Positions 1-6,371 of a stretch of DNA of 19,607 nucleotides are shown piece after piece. Source of the stretch: JASFRS01 sp050114795 (GTDB lineage Bacteria; Pseudomonadota; Alphaproteobacteria; Sphingomonadales; CAKZYD01). Numbering within the stretch: position 1 is the stretch's first letter; each line of letters begins with the position of its first letter. The stretch spans positions 1 through 19,607 of the forward strand of contig JASFRS010000027.1 of NCBI GenBank assembly GCA_050114795.1, read 5' to 3'. The notes under the pieces are model-generated. The model saw only the letters and a program-made list of their open reading frames with translations. It had not been told where the DNA came from and did not search any database. A program made the position numbers and the translations under genes.

Positions 1-120
1 AGCGCCATCATCGCCCATGTCCTCATCCACGAAATCGCTCAAAACTTCGACCTGAGCGAAGAAGAAAGCCGCCGCATCGAAGAACAAGCCGCCCGCACAG
101 GCGGACGGGCACTGCATTAG
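1..120 (+). CDS. 3' end of a small zincin-like metallopeptidase-family protein (partial)
   Basis: The reading frame is open from the first base and stops at TAG (118-120), giving 39 residues of a protein whose N-terminus lies outside the window. The visible end contains HVLIHEIAQNFDLSEEE followed by a basic/acidic tail. This resembles the C-terminus of the small Zincin_1 (DUF1025-type) metallopeptidase family, where the usual pattern is H-V-hydrophobic-HEIGHHFG-L-S-D-D-D. The spacing and the flanking LSEEE acidic segment fit. The second zinc-binding histidine of HExxH is replaced by glutamine (HEIAQ), so if the assignment is right this copy may not bind zinc in the standard way. The family call rests on about 20 residues and is tentative. 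It is followed after 53 bases by the GFA-type gene on the same strand. Confidence 0.6.
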   Translation, partial: SAIIAHVLIHEIAQNFDLSEEESRRIEEQAARTGGRALH

Positions 121-173
121 GTCTTAATGATTGGGTATAGCTGCAGACTCAGAACCAAAAGAATGAGGCACAA

Positions 174-611
174 ATGGCCAAACCCTATAAAAACACAATG
201 GAAAGTAACTGCCACTGCGGGAATATCCAGCTTGTCTTCCACACCAACAAACAAACACAAGACTTCACACCGCGCACCTGCCAGTGCAGTCATTGCCGCG
301 GTCATGGGGCAAATTGGATATCAGACCCTGAGGGTGAGGTGAGGCTTAAATTCCAAAATCCAGAAGACGTGAACTCTTACCAATTCGGCCACAAAACAGC
401 GGACTTCATCCTGTGTAAAAACTGCGGCGTGCTCATGATTTCCATATGCGAAATTGATGGCCGCAAACGCGGCGGCTTAAACAGCACCGCCACGACCAAC
501 ATAGACTTCCCCAGCGAACCGGTTAACACACATCTCGGTTCGGAAACCATCGAAGGCCGCCTTGAACGGCGTGCCAAAAACTGGATTGGTAACGTAATCT
601 TCGAGACTTAA
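174..611 (+). CDS. GFA/Mss4-like zinc-binding protein (CENP-V/GFA domain family)
   Basis: This 145-residue protein has the seven-cysteine layout of the GFA (glutathione-dependent formaldehyde-activating enzyme-like) fold: C13-x-C15 with the CHCG signature, C36-x-C38-x2-C41 (CQCSHC), and C81-x2-C84 (CKNCG). In the family these bind two structural or catalytic zinc ions. The name reflects the founding member; most relatives have no proven substrate, so formaldehyde activation should not be assumed. The ATG at 174 is preferred because GAGG (165-168) lies 5 bases upstream. A later ATG at 198 would still keep the first cysteines. The protein is likely cytoplasmic, with no signal peptide. It stops 5 bases before the end of dnaA on the opposite strand, and no terminator is visible in that gap. 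Confidence 0.85.
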   Translation: MAKPYKNTMESNCHCGNIQLVFHTNKQTQDFTPRTCQCSHCRGHGANWISDPEGEVRLKFQNPEDVNSYQFGHKTADFILCKNCGVLMISICEIDGRKRGGLNSTATTNIDFPSEPVNTHLGSETIEGRLERRAKNWIGNVIFET

Positions 612-616
612 TCCGT

Positions 617-2041
617 TCAAGCCTCCAACCGGCGGCGCAACAGCGTTAAATCATTATCCAGGTCGCTGTCCGTTTGACGCAATTCCTCGACCCGGCGCAC
701 GGCATACATCACCGTTGTGTGGTCTTTACCGTGGAACTCACGGGCGATTTCAGGAAGTGAACGTGTGGTCAATTGCTTGGCCAGAAACATCGCTACCTGC
801 CGCGGACGGACTAGATTGCGGGTGCGCCTGGACGACAGCATGTCATTCACCCGGATGGCATAATGGTCCGCCACCTGGCGCTGGATTTCCTTCACCGTAA
901 TCCGGCGATGATTGGCGCGTAGCACGTCTTGCAGTACGTCACGGGTCAAATCCAGCGTCACAGGCTTGTTCAGCAATTGCGCATGCGCTGTGATACGAAT
1001 AAGCGCACCTTCCAGCTCCCGCGCGTTCGAGGTGATATTCCGCGCAAGGAACTGCAGGACATCTTCGCCCACATCTGCGTGCTGCAGTTTTTGCGCCTTG
1101 GATTGGAGAATGCCTAAGCGCAATTCATAATCCATGGGATGCACATCAGCGACCAGACCCCAGGACAAACGGGAGCGAATCCGCTCCTCAACACCTGTCA
1201 GGTCAGCCGGAGAGCGATCTGCAGAGATCACCATCTGGCGCGCATTATCGATGAGATAATTGAAGGTGTGGAAAAATTCTTCCTGCGTGGATTCTTTTCC
1301 CGCTAAAAACTGCACATCATCAATCAGCAGCAAATCGGCTGAACGCATTTCCTGTTTGAACTTTAAAATCGTGTCATAGCGCAGAGCATTGATGAAGCGG
1401 TACATGAACCGTTCCGCCGACATATAAATCACACGCGCATCAGCTTTGCGCTGCTTAAATTCCCAAGCGATGGCTTGCAGGATATGGGTCTTACCCAAGC
1501 CCACGCCGCCGTGCACAAAAAGCGGGTTAAAGTCTGTCTTGCCTTCCGCCACTTTCTTAGCCGCCGCATAGCAGAATTCATTGGGCTTACCCACAACGAA
1601 ACTGTCAAAAGTCAGGCGCTCATCCAAAGGTGTTGAAAGGCGGTCCTTAGTTGTAGACTCTGCTGCTGCCTGGGCTTGTGGCTTAGGCGCCCCCTGCATG
1701 GTTTTAACGATGAGTCGCACGTCTTGAGCGACAGGCAATTCCTTGCGCACCTGCTCACGAATGGAATCCACATAATTGGCTTTGACGTAATTGGCCATGA
1801 AGCGATTGGGAAGGGCAAGAACAAGTGTCGAGCCAGCCAATTCACCAGGGCGGATAGACGCCATCCAGTTATCGAAGGTTTGTGCCCCATGAACCGCACG
1901 CAGATTCGCGCAAATCTTTTCCCATGGCTCATTCAGACTTTGGGATGTTTTTGCGCCCTGTTTTGCAGTCACCGATGCTTCCCTGTTTGTGTTTGCCCCG
2001 TCAATATCGGCGCTGTGGTCTAAAGCCACTTGTTGTGTCAT
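617..2041 (-). CDS. dnaA: Chromosomal replication initiator protein DnaA
   Basis: This is a 474-residue DnaA of normal length for the family. Domain I is at about residues 38-110 (PWEKICANLRA start), followed by a short Ala/Gln-rich domain II linker to about 135. The AAA+ domain III carries Walker A GGVGLGKTH (178-186), Walker B LLLIDDVQF (237-245) and a sensor/arginine region ERIRSRLSWG (286-295). Domain IV ends with the DNA-binding signature HTTVMYAVRRVEELR (441-455). It binds DnaA boxes, opens the origin in its ATP form and loads helicase. The ATG at 2041 has GGGGG about 7 bases upstream. A rhodanese gene lies 67 bases upstream on the same strand, and no strong promoter is visible in that gap. 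Transcription may therefore start upstream of the rhodanese, where a perfect DnaA box lies (2742-2750), which suggests autoregulation. The gene converges on the GFA gene. Confidence 0.98.
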   Translation of the reverse strand: MTQQVALDHSADIDGANTNREASVTAKQGAKTSQSLNEPWEKICANLRAVHGAQTFDNWMASIRPGELAGSTLVLALPNRFMANYVKANYVDSIREQVRKELPVAQDVRLIVKTMQGAPKPQAQAAAESTTKDRLSTPLDERLTFDSFVVGKPNEFCYAAAKKVAEGKTDFNPLFVHGGVGLGKTHILQAIAWEFKQRKADARVIYMSAERFMYRFINALRYDTILKFKQEMRSADLLLIDDVQFLAGKESTQEEFFHTFNYLIDNARQMVISADRSPADLTGVEERIRSRLSWGLVADVHPMDYELRLGILQSKAQKLQHADVGEDVLQFLARNITSNARELEGALIRITAHAQLLNKPVTLDLTRDVLQDVLRANHRRITVKEIQRQVADHYAIRVNDMLSSRRTRNLVRPRQVAMFLAKQLTTRSLPEIAREFHGKDHTTVMYAVRRVEELRQTDSDLDNDLTLLRRRLEA

Positions 2042-2108
2042 TCTATTGCCCCCAATTGCCCAATCACTCCCCGCCTTTCCTCAATAGCAAAGCGAGTGAT
2101 TTTATGTC

Positions 2109-2525
2109 TTAAGACTGCCGCCAGGGCAGCCCTTCTGCTTTCCAGCCATTCGTCTTTCCGCGATGGCCATCGGCATTTCCATCCCCTTCAAAGCCACTGC
2201 TCACGTTGTAACAAGCGCTGAAACCCCGCGCTGTCATCGCTTTAGCCGCAGCCGCAGAACGCGCGCCTGAGCGGCAGATAAAAGCCAGCGGCGTGTCCTT
2301 ATCCAATGCCTCATCCAAGGCATCTTCAAAGCCTGAATTCCGTGCCATGCCTGGGAAATTCTGCCAGGCTAGTAAAATGGTTTTGCGCCCTAAAGAAGAC
2401 ACATCTGGTGTACCAACAAAGGTCCATTCGGCATCTGTGCGAACATCAATAAGCTGCGCTTTTTCATCGGATTCCAGCAACGCCCAAGCCTCTTTTGGCG
2501 TTAAATCACCCTTATATGACAACAA
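2109..2525 (-). CDS. Single-domain rhodanese-like sulfurtransferase, TTG start
   Basis: The protein has one rhodanese domain: SYKGDLTPKEAWALL at the start, LIDVRTDAEW (CH2A-like), and the active-site loop CRSGARS with its persulfide-carrying cysteine. The fold would transfer sulfane sulfur, but the acceptor is unknown. I place the start at TTG (2523-2525), not at the upstream ATG (2589-2591). GGAAGG lies 5 bases before this TTG, and homologues begin at about this point; a second TTG follows directly at 2520-2522. The ATG form would add 22 low-similarity residues. Length from the TTG is 138 residues. The active-site loop CRSGARS is longer than the 5-residue loop of simple thiosulfate sulfurtransferases. 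The gene sits between rpsT and dnaA and may be co-transcribed with dnaA; whether this placement is functional or incidental is not known. Confidence 0.9.
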   Translation of the reverse strand: MLSYKGDLTPKEAWALLESDEKAQLIDVRTDAEWTFVGTPDVSSLGRKTILLAWQNFPGMARNSGFEDALDEALDKDTPLAFICRSGARSAAAAKAMTARGFSACYNVSSGFEGDGNADGHRGKTNGWKAEGLPWRQS

Positions 2526-2741
2526 CTTATCCTTCCTTTTTTGCCGCAAACACCCAGAGCGCCGTTCCTTCTCAAAAACGGCCGCAAACATCCGGCACTT
2601 TTAATTTCCACCCACAAAACTGAAAAACACAACTCAGCTTTAGGCCAAGACCGACCTCAATTTCGATTTCTTCGAAACGCCCTGACGGGCTGGCATGTCT
2701 TTTGTGCTGGTTCGACACAGAACCGAGGATGAAGATAGCCC

Positions 2742-2750
2742 TGTGGATAA
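2742..2750 (-). promoter_or_regulatory. Perfect DnaA box
   Basis: The + strand reads TGTGGATAA, the exact complement of the consensus DnaA box TTATCCACA. It lies about 215 bases upstream of the rhodanese start and 700 bases upstream of dnaA, on the side from which both would be transcribed. In many bacteria DnaA represses its own promoter through such boxes. I found no second perfect copy in this gap; nearby partial matches carry three mismatches. Confidence 0.6.
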
Positions 2751-2819
2751 CTCCGCGCAACGGGAACAAAAGGCGCAAATCGCGAATTTCGTCCTTGACG
2801 ACCCATCGCCTAAAGCCGC

Positions 2820-2844
2820 GACTCCAAGCAATGATTTGGGAGTC
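2820..2844. promoter_or_regulatory. Dyad carrying two GANTC (CcrM-type) sites
   Basis: Left arm GACTCCAA (2820-2827) pairs with right arm TTGGGAGTC (2836-2844) with one bulged G. Each arm holds a GANTC sequence (GACTC at 2820, GAGTC at 2840), the target of the alphaproteobacterial cell-cycle methylase CcrM. A third GANTC lies at 2970-2974. In Caulobacter, dnaA expression depends on GANTC methylation; a similar role here is inference. No T-run follows, so this is not a standard terminator. Confidence 0.35.
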
Positions 2845-2915
2845 ATACATTTTCATTGCAGCTTTATGACAGGCAAAAAAAATCGATGACAAATCAGATT
2901 TTGGGAAATGATGCG

Positions 2916-2940
2916 AAAAAGCCACGCATGAGTGCGTGGC
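2916..2940 (-). terminator. Rho-independent terminator of rpsT
   Basis: Read on the minus strand, an 8-bp perfect stem GCCACGCA/TGCGTGGC with a 4-base loop (2921-2940) is followed at once by five T (2916-2920). It lies 47 bases past the rpsT stop, in the right orientation, and should separate rpsT from the rhodanese-dnaA unit. Confidence 0.88.
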
Positions 2941-2987
2941 TCTTCAAAATTTCTGAGATAAACCTCCCCGAATCGGGAAAGGACAGC

Positions 2988-3257
2988 TTAGCCAGCGGCT
3001 AAAGCTTTTACCCGACGTGCCAGGCGAGACACTTTACGGGATGCCGTATTTTTATGCATCACGCCTTTCGTTGCACCACGCATGATTTCAGGCTGCGCCA
3101 CGCGAAGAGCGGTTGCTGCAGCTTCTGCATCGCCTGATGCAATAGCTTCTTCCACTTTACGTGTGAAGGTACGAACACGAGACATGCGCGCGATATTAAT
3201 GTCAGCGCGACGGTCGTTGCGGCGGATCCGCTTACGGGCCTGGGGTGAATTGGCCAT
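2988..3257 (-). CDS. rpsT: 30S ribosomal protein S20
   Basis: This 89-residue basic protein has the typical S20 start MANSPQARKRIRRNDRR and the helical, Lys/Arg-rich body with HKNTASRKVSRLARRVKAL near the C-terminus. It binds 16S rRNA early in 30S assembly. The ATG at 3257 has AGGGA about 10 bases upstream. It forms a single-gene unit: a sigma70-type promoter lies just upstream (3323-3351) and a terminator just downstream (2916-2940). In E. coli S20 represses its own translation. A small hairpin in the leader (3285-3299) is a candidate site for related control, but this is inference. Confidence 0.97.
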   Translation of the reverse strand: MANSPQARKRIRRNDRRADINIARMSRVRTFTRKVEEAIASGDAEAAATALRVAQPEIMRGATKGVMHKNTASRKVSRLARRVKALAAG

Positions 3258-3284
3258 GTGTTTTCAATCCCTAATCTTAGCAAA

Positions 3285-3299
3285 AGCGCTCAAAGCGCT
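3285..3299 (-). promoter_or_regulatory. Small hairpin in the rpsT leader
   Basis: Two AGCGCT hexamers (3285-3290 and 3294-3299) are separated by 3 bases and can form a 6-bp stem in the rpsT leader RNA, followed on the minus strand by TTTTGC. It sits 28 bases before the rpsT start. AGCGCT is itself a palindrome, so the site could also be a DNA dyad. Its function is not known. Confidence 0.35.
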
Positions 3300-3322
3300 G
3301 AAAATCTCTAATTCAGCGGCGG

Positions 3323-3351
3323 TCTATACATCGTGTTCCGCCCCTGGTCAA
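3323..3351 (-). promoter_or_regulatory. Sigma70-type promoter of rpsT
   Basis: On the minus strand TTGACC (3346-3351) and TATAGA (3323-3328) are separated by exactly 17 bases, close to consensus at both elements. The promoter lies between the enoyl-CoA hydratase stop and rpsT and predicts a leader of about 60 bases. Confidence 0.75.
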
Positions 3352-3363
3352 CTCTTGTGCCGT

Positions 3364-4140
3364 TTATTTATGATGGAATTTAGCGCTGCGCTTTTCAATG
3401 AAAGCTTCCATGCCTTCCTTCTGGTCCTCTGTCGCGAAGAGCGAATGGAAAGCGCGACGCTCAAATAACAGCCCTTCAGCCAAAGATCCTTCTTCCGCGC
3501 GATTGACCGTTTCCTTCGCCACCTGAACAGCAGGCTGGGATAGATGCGCGATGTCATGGGCGACTTTCATGGTCTCTTCCAACAAGTCTTCCGCAGGGAA
3601 AACCCGGGAAACCAGACCTGCGCGCTCAGCTTCTTCCGCAGCCATATTGCGGCCAGTGAGAATCATGTCCATGGCTTTCGATTTGCCAATAGCACGGGGC
3701 AGGCGTTGTGAACCGCCAATGCCGGGAATCACGCCCAGTTTGATTTCAGGCTGACCGAATTTGGCGGTATTGCCTGCGAAAACCGTGTCGCACATCATGG
3801 CCAGTTCACAGCCACCACCAAGTGCATAGCCGTTTACAGCGGCGATAACAGGTGTGCGGCAATCCATGAAAGCACGAGCGACTGGACCGAAGAGGTCCAT
3901 CTTCAGCACTTCATTATAACCCAGCGCCGCCATTTCCTTAATATCGGCCCCTGCGGCAAATGCTTTTTCACTGCCTGTAAGAACAATGCAGCCGACGTCT
4001 TCATCGCTGTCCGCTTGCGCAAGCGCATCACATAATTCTGATAGCAATGTCTGATTAAGCGCATTTAGCGCTTCGCCACGGTTTAATGTGATTTTGACGA
4101 CACGGTCGTCTTTATCAAAAATGATCGTTTCATAGGCCAT
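3364..4140 (-). CDS. Enoyl-CoA hydratase (crotonase family)
   Basis: This 258-residue protein is of standard single-domain crotonase length. The oxyanion-hole motifs AFAAGADIKEMA (60-71) and ALGGGCELAMMCD (106-118) are both present. The two catalytic glutamates of hydratases are kept: E112 in GGGCEL and E132 in GQPEIKLGVIPGIGG. This supports true 2-enoyl-CoA hydration in beta-oxidation rather than another crotonase reaction. Chain-length preference cannot be read from the sequence. The ATG at 4140 has AAGGGG 8 bases upstream. It follows the small exported-protein gene on the same strand after 133 bases and may have its own promoter (4227-4254). The position next to rpsT-dnaA and mutM is common in alphaproteobacteria. 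Confidence 0.93.
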   Translation of the reverse strand: MAYETIIFDKDDRVVKITLNRGEALNALNQTLLSELCDALAQADSDEDVGCIVLTGSEKAFAAGADIKEMAALGYNEVLKMDLFGPVARAFMDCRTPVIAAVNGYALGGGCELAMMCDTVFAGNTAKFGQPEIKLGVIPGIGGSQRLPRAIGKSKAMDMILTGRNMAAEEAERAGLVSRVFPAEDLLEETMKVAHDIAHLSQPAVQVAKETVNRAEEGSLAEGLLFERRAFHSLFATEDQKEGMEAFIEKRSAKFHHK

Positions 4141-4226
4141 GTGATGCGCCCCTTATTCAACCCTAACCTATTTTTCTTAGCAAAATGCCTATCTGGATAT
4201 GCATCTCGCATGAAATCTCGCGCATG

Positions 4227-4254
4227 TTGGTACTGATATTGGCGCAATTGTCAA
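4227..4254 (-). promoter_or_regulatory. Possible promoter of the enoyl-CoA hydratase gene
   Basis: A perfect -35 hexamer TTGACA (4249-4254, minus strand) is followed after 16 bases by TACCAA (4227-4232), a poor -10. The position, about 87 bases before the start codon, is reasonable, but the weak -10 keeps confidence low. The rest of the 4141-4273 spacer shows no terminator. Confidence 0.35.
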
Positions 4255-4273
4255 AGATTGTTATTAGCCCGCT

Positions 4274-4645
4274 TTACTCGCTCAGTGGCTCAACGTTCAA
4301 AATAAGGTTCAAATCTTGACCCGCGCCGAAGATTATCAAGGTCAGGCGTTCCCCCTCACGCTCAAATATCCGAAACACCTTATCTTCATTATATCCCTGT
4401 GATGTTTCTTCCCACCCGAGTTGTGGCAAGCTGTCTTCAAAAAAAGACAAAATCCGTGCCATTTCCCCCTGGCCATAAAGATGAATTTCAACCATCCGTC
4501 CACCGGGCTTATCAAATATCAGCCGGGCATCCTCATCTTCTTCAAAGCCTGGGGGAATGGGAATATCTGTCGAGTCGGCCCAATTCTGAGCATAAACGCC
4601 AGCAAAGCCGCATAAGAGGGCAAGAATCGCAATCAGGTGTTTCAT
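4274..4645 (-). CDS. Small exported protein of unknown function
   Basis: I read this as 123 residues starting at ATG 4645 because this gives a clean Sec signal peptide, MKHLIAILALLCGFAGVYA, with a likely cut before QN. There is no lipobox. An in-frame ATG at 4669 adds 8 residues, and a far upstream start would run into mutM; neither improves the signal peptide. The mature part starts with DIPIPPGFEEDEDARLIF, then DKPGGRMVEIHLYG, a helix ending in SLPQLGWEE, and a C-terminal beta-rich half. I recall similar hypothetical proteins beside the enoyl-CoA hydratase gene in Rhodospirillales, but I cannot confirm this here. The gene begins about 47 bases after the mutM stop and is probably co-transcribed with it. 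It is likely periplasmic, with no function assigned. Confidence 0.8.
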   Translation of the reverse strand: MKHLIAILALLCGFAGVYAQNWADSTDIPIPPGFEEDEDARLIFDKPGGRMVEIHLYGQGEMARILSFFEDSLPQLGWEETSQGYNEDKVFRIFEREGERLTLIIFGAGQDLNLILNVEPLSE

Positions 4646-4692
4646 GGCGCGCAGTCTATCAAGGGTCATGTGGTTTACCAAATAACGAAAAT

Positions 4693-5517
4693 TCAGCGCT
4701 GACAGTTTGAGCAGTAAAAGGTTGAGCGTCCCGATTGAACCAATCTTTTGATATCCGCTCCACACTCCACATTTCGGCAGGCTTCCCCTTCTCTGCCATA
4801 AACGCGGAAATCATGTTGGAAATAGCCAAGCTCTCCATCCACCTGCGCATAATCTTTTAGCGTTGACCCACCCGCGGCAATGGCACGGGTCAAGACTTCT
4901 CTTATGGTAGCGGCGAGTCGTTCGGCCCGCTGCCCCTGGACCGTATGGGCCAGACGGCGCGGGCTGATACCCGCTTCATAAAGCGCTTCGCAGGCGTAAA
5001 TATTGCCCACACCAGACACAACACTTTGATCCAGAATAGCCGCTTTAATGGGGCTTTTCCGGCCCTTAAGCTTTTCTGCCAACGCCGGACCGTTGAAATG
5101 ATTGGATAAGGGTTCCGGCCCCAGTTTATCCAACATCGGATGGCTGCCGTCTTCTTTTAGAAAGTCAATGAAGCCAAAGCGGCGGGGATCATTAAAAGCA
5201 ATGACTTCGCCTTTGCCCGTTTTGAAAATCACATGGTCATGTTTTTCAAAATCCACATCTCCTGCGCCAAGAAGTCGCATTCGCCCGGACATGCCCAAAT
5301 GGAAAATCACATCAGGCGCATCTTTCATATGGATAAGGCCGAATTTCGCCCGCCGCGAGAGGCCTTTCACCCGCTTACCCTTTAATATATCTGCAAAATT
5401 TTGAGGGATGGGAAAACGTAATTTATCCCGCCTCGTTTCCACATGGCTCAATACTTCACCATCGAGGATGCGGGACAGGCCGCGGACAACAGTTTCCACC
5501 TCAGGCAATTCGGGCAT
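4693..5517 (-). CDS. mutM: Formamidopyrimidine-DNA glycosylase (MutM/Fpg)
   Basis: This 274-residue bifunctional glycosylase/AP lyase removes 8-oxoguanine and formamidopyrimidines. The N-terminus MPELPEVETVVRGL keeps P2 (nucleophile) and E3. K58 in RRAKFGL matches the conserved DNA-contacting lysine. The H2TH region includes QSVVSGVGNIYACEALY. The C-terminal zinc finger has four cysteines (CRNVEC and CSNC). The first pair is spaced C-x4-C instead of the C-x2-C of E. coli, as in other alphaproteobacteria. It is divergent from ubiE with only 59 bases between the starts, so the two promoters must share or overlap that space. The small exported-protein gene follows. Confidence 0.97.
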   Translation of the reverse strand: MPELPEVETVVRGLSRILDGEVLSHVETRRDKLRFPIPQNFADILKGKRVKGLSRRAKFGLIHMKDAPDVIFHLGMSGRMRLLGAGDVDFEKHDHVIFKTGKGEVIAFNDPRRFGFIDFLKEDGSHPMLDKLGPEPLSNHFNGPALAEKLKGRKSPIKAAILDQSVVSGVGNIYACEALYEAGISPRRLAHTVQGQRAERLAATIREVLTRAIAAGGSTLKDYAQVDGELGYFQHDFRVYGREGEACRNVECGADIKRLVQSGRSTFYCSNCQR

Positions 5518-5576
5518 GGTATATTTGTCTCTAACTCTTTATGACACTTGTCTAAGATTCTTCGGGAGAAGATTAA

Positions 5577-6368
5577 ATGAAAAAGGGCACCGCCATGCAA
5601 GCAAGGACTGATGACGATAAAGTCAGCTTTGGTTTTCGTGAGGTGGACGCAAAAGACAAAGCCTCCATGGTGGGTGAGGTCTTTTCTTCCGTCGCGCGTA
5701 AATATGACATCATGAATGACGTCATGTCCGGTGGCATGCATCGGCTGTGGAAGACGACCTTTGTCGAACAATTGGCACCGCGTCCTGGTGAGAAATTTCT
5801 GGATGTCGCTGGCGGGACCGGCGATATCGCCTTTAAAATCTCTAAACAACTCAGCTGCTTAGATAAAAACCGCGCACAGGATATCACAATTTTGGATATC
5901 AATGCGGATATGCTGGCGGTTGGGCGGGAACGTGCCATAAAGCGCGGCATTGAAGAAAATTTCACCTGGGTCACCGGGGATGCGATGGCTTTGCCCATCC
6001 CATCAGGCACGATGGACGCCTATAGCATTGCCTTTGGCATTCGCAATGTGACGCATTTGGACAAAGCGCTGAGCGAAGCCTATCGCGTGTTGCGCCCCGG
6101 TGGGCGATTCTTTTGTTTGGAATTTTCTCATGTAGATATTCCAGCGCTTGAAAAAATCTATGACGCCTATAGCTTCCACCTGATTCCCCGTTTTGGGTCG
6201 ATGGTGGCAGGCGATGCTGAATCTTATCAATATCTGGTGGAAAGCATCCGCCGCTTCCCTAATGCCCATGACTTTGCGGAAATGATTAAAGCTACGGGCT
6301 TTTCCCGAGTGAGCACAAGACGCTTAAGCGGTGGTATTGTCGCCATCCATACAGGACGGCGGATTTAA
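5577..6368 (+). CDS. ubiE: Ubiquinone/menaquinone biosynthesis C-methyltransferase UbiE
   Basis: This 263-residue class I SAM methyltransferase performs the C-methylation of the ring in ubiquinone synthesis. The UbiE signatures are visible: FSSVARKYDIMNDVMSGGMHRLWK (residues 36-59), SAM motif I FLDVAGGTGD (74-83), ILDINADML (105-113), FGIRNVTHLDKAL (153-165) and RPGGRFFCLEFS (173-184). The ATG at 5577 is preferred, with GGGAG 9-13 bases upstream; an in-frame ATG at 5595 (MQARTDD) is also possible and removes no conserved residue. It is first of a + strand run with ubiB 3 bases downstream, fitting their shared pathway. Confidence 0.97.
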   Translation: MKKGTAMQARTDDDKVSFGFREVDAKDKASMVGEVFSSVARKYDIMNDVMSGGMHRLWKTTFVEQLAPRPGEKFLDVAGGTGDIAFKISKQLSCLDKNRAQDITILDINADMLAVGRERAIKRGIEENFTWVTGDAMALPIPSGTMDAYSIAFGIRNVTHLDKALSEAYRVLRPGGRFFCLEFSHVDIPALEKIYDAYSFHLIPRFGSMVAGDAESYQYLVESIRRFPNAHDFAEMIKATGFSRVSTRRLSGGIVAIHTGRRI

Positions 6369-6371
6369 TCA

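Larger units (their letters stand above)
2526..2915. other. Non-coding gap upstream of rhodanese-dnaA
   Basis: About 390 bases lie between the rhodanese start and the rpsT terminator. Several open frames cross it, but none has a ribosome binding site with protein-like composition. It holds a perfect DnaA box (2742-2750), a dyad with two GANTC sites (2820-2844), and small inverted repeats at 2709-2724 (GGTTC-6-GAACC) and 2679-2690 (GCCC-4-GGGC). On the minus strand, TTGCGC at 2754-2759 and TATCTT at 2731-2736 stand 17 bases apart, with the DnaA box inside the spacer. This is a weak promoter candidate. The gap most likely carries the promoter region for rhodanese-dnaA. A single clear DnaA box and no obvious AT-rich unwinding element argue against a full oriC here. 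Confidence 0.6.

Noticed and set aside
2526..2915. Possible chromosomal origin (oriC) next to dnaA
   Set aside because: Only one perfect DnaA box was found, with no cluster and no clear AT-rich unwinding element. In many alphaproteobacteria the origin is not beside dnaA. It is kept as a dnaA regulatory region only.
2572..2925. 117-residue minus-strand frame in the gap upstream of the rhodanese
   Set aside because: It runs across the rpsT terminator and the DnaA-box region, lacks a convincing ribosome binding site, has no recognisable domain, and its composition looks like translated non-coding DNA.
4646..4765. Longer N-terminus for the small exported protein, overlapping mutM
   Set aside because: It would add 40 residues ahead of a clear signal peptide and overlap the mutM zinc-finger codons.
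5518..5576. Promoter pair in the mutM-ubiE divergent spacer
   Set aside because: Promoters must exist here, but no -35/-10 pair with good spacing could be picked by eye (TTGTCT and TAAGAT are 22 bases apart).
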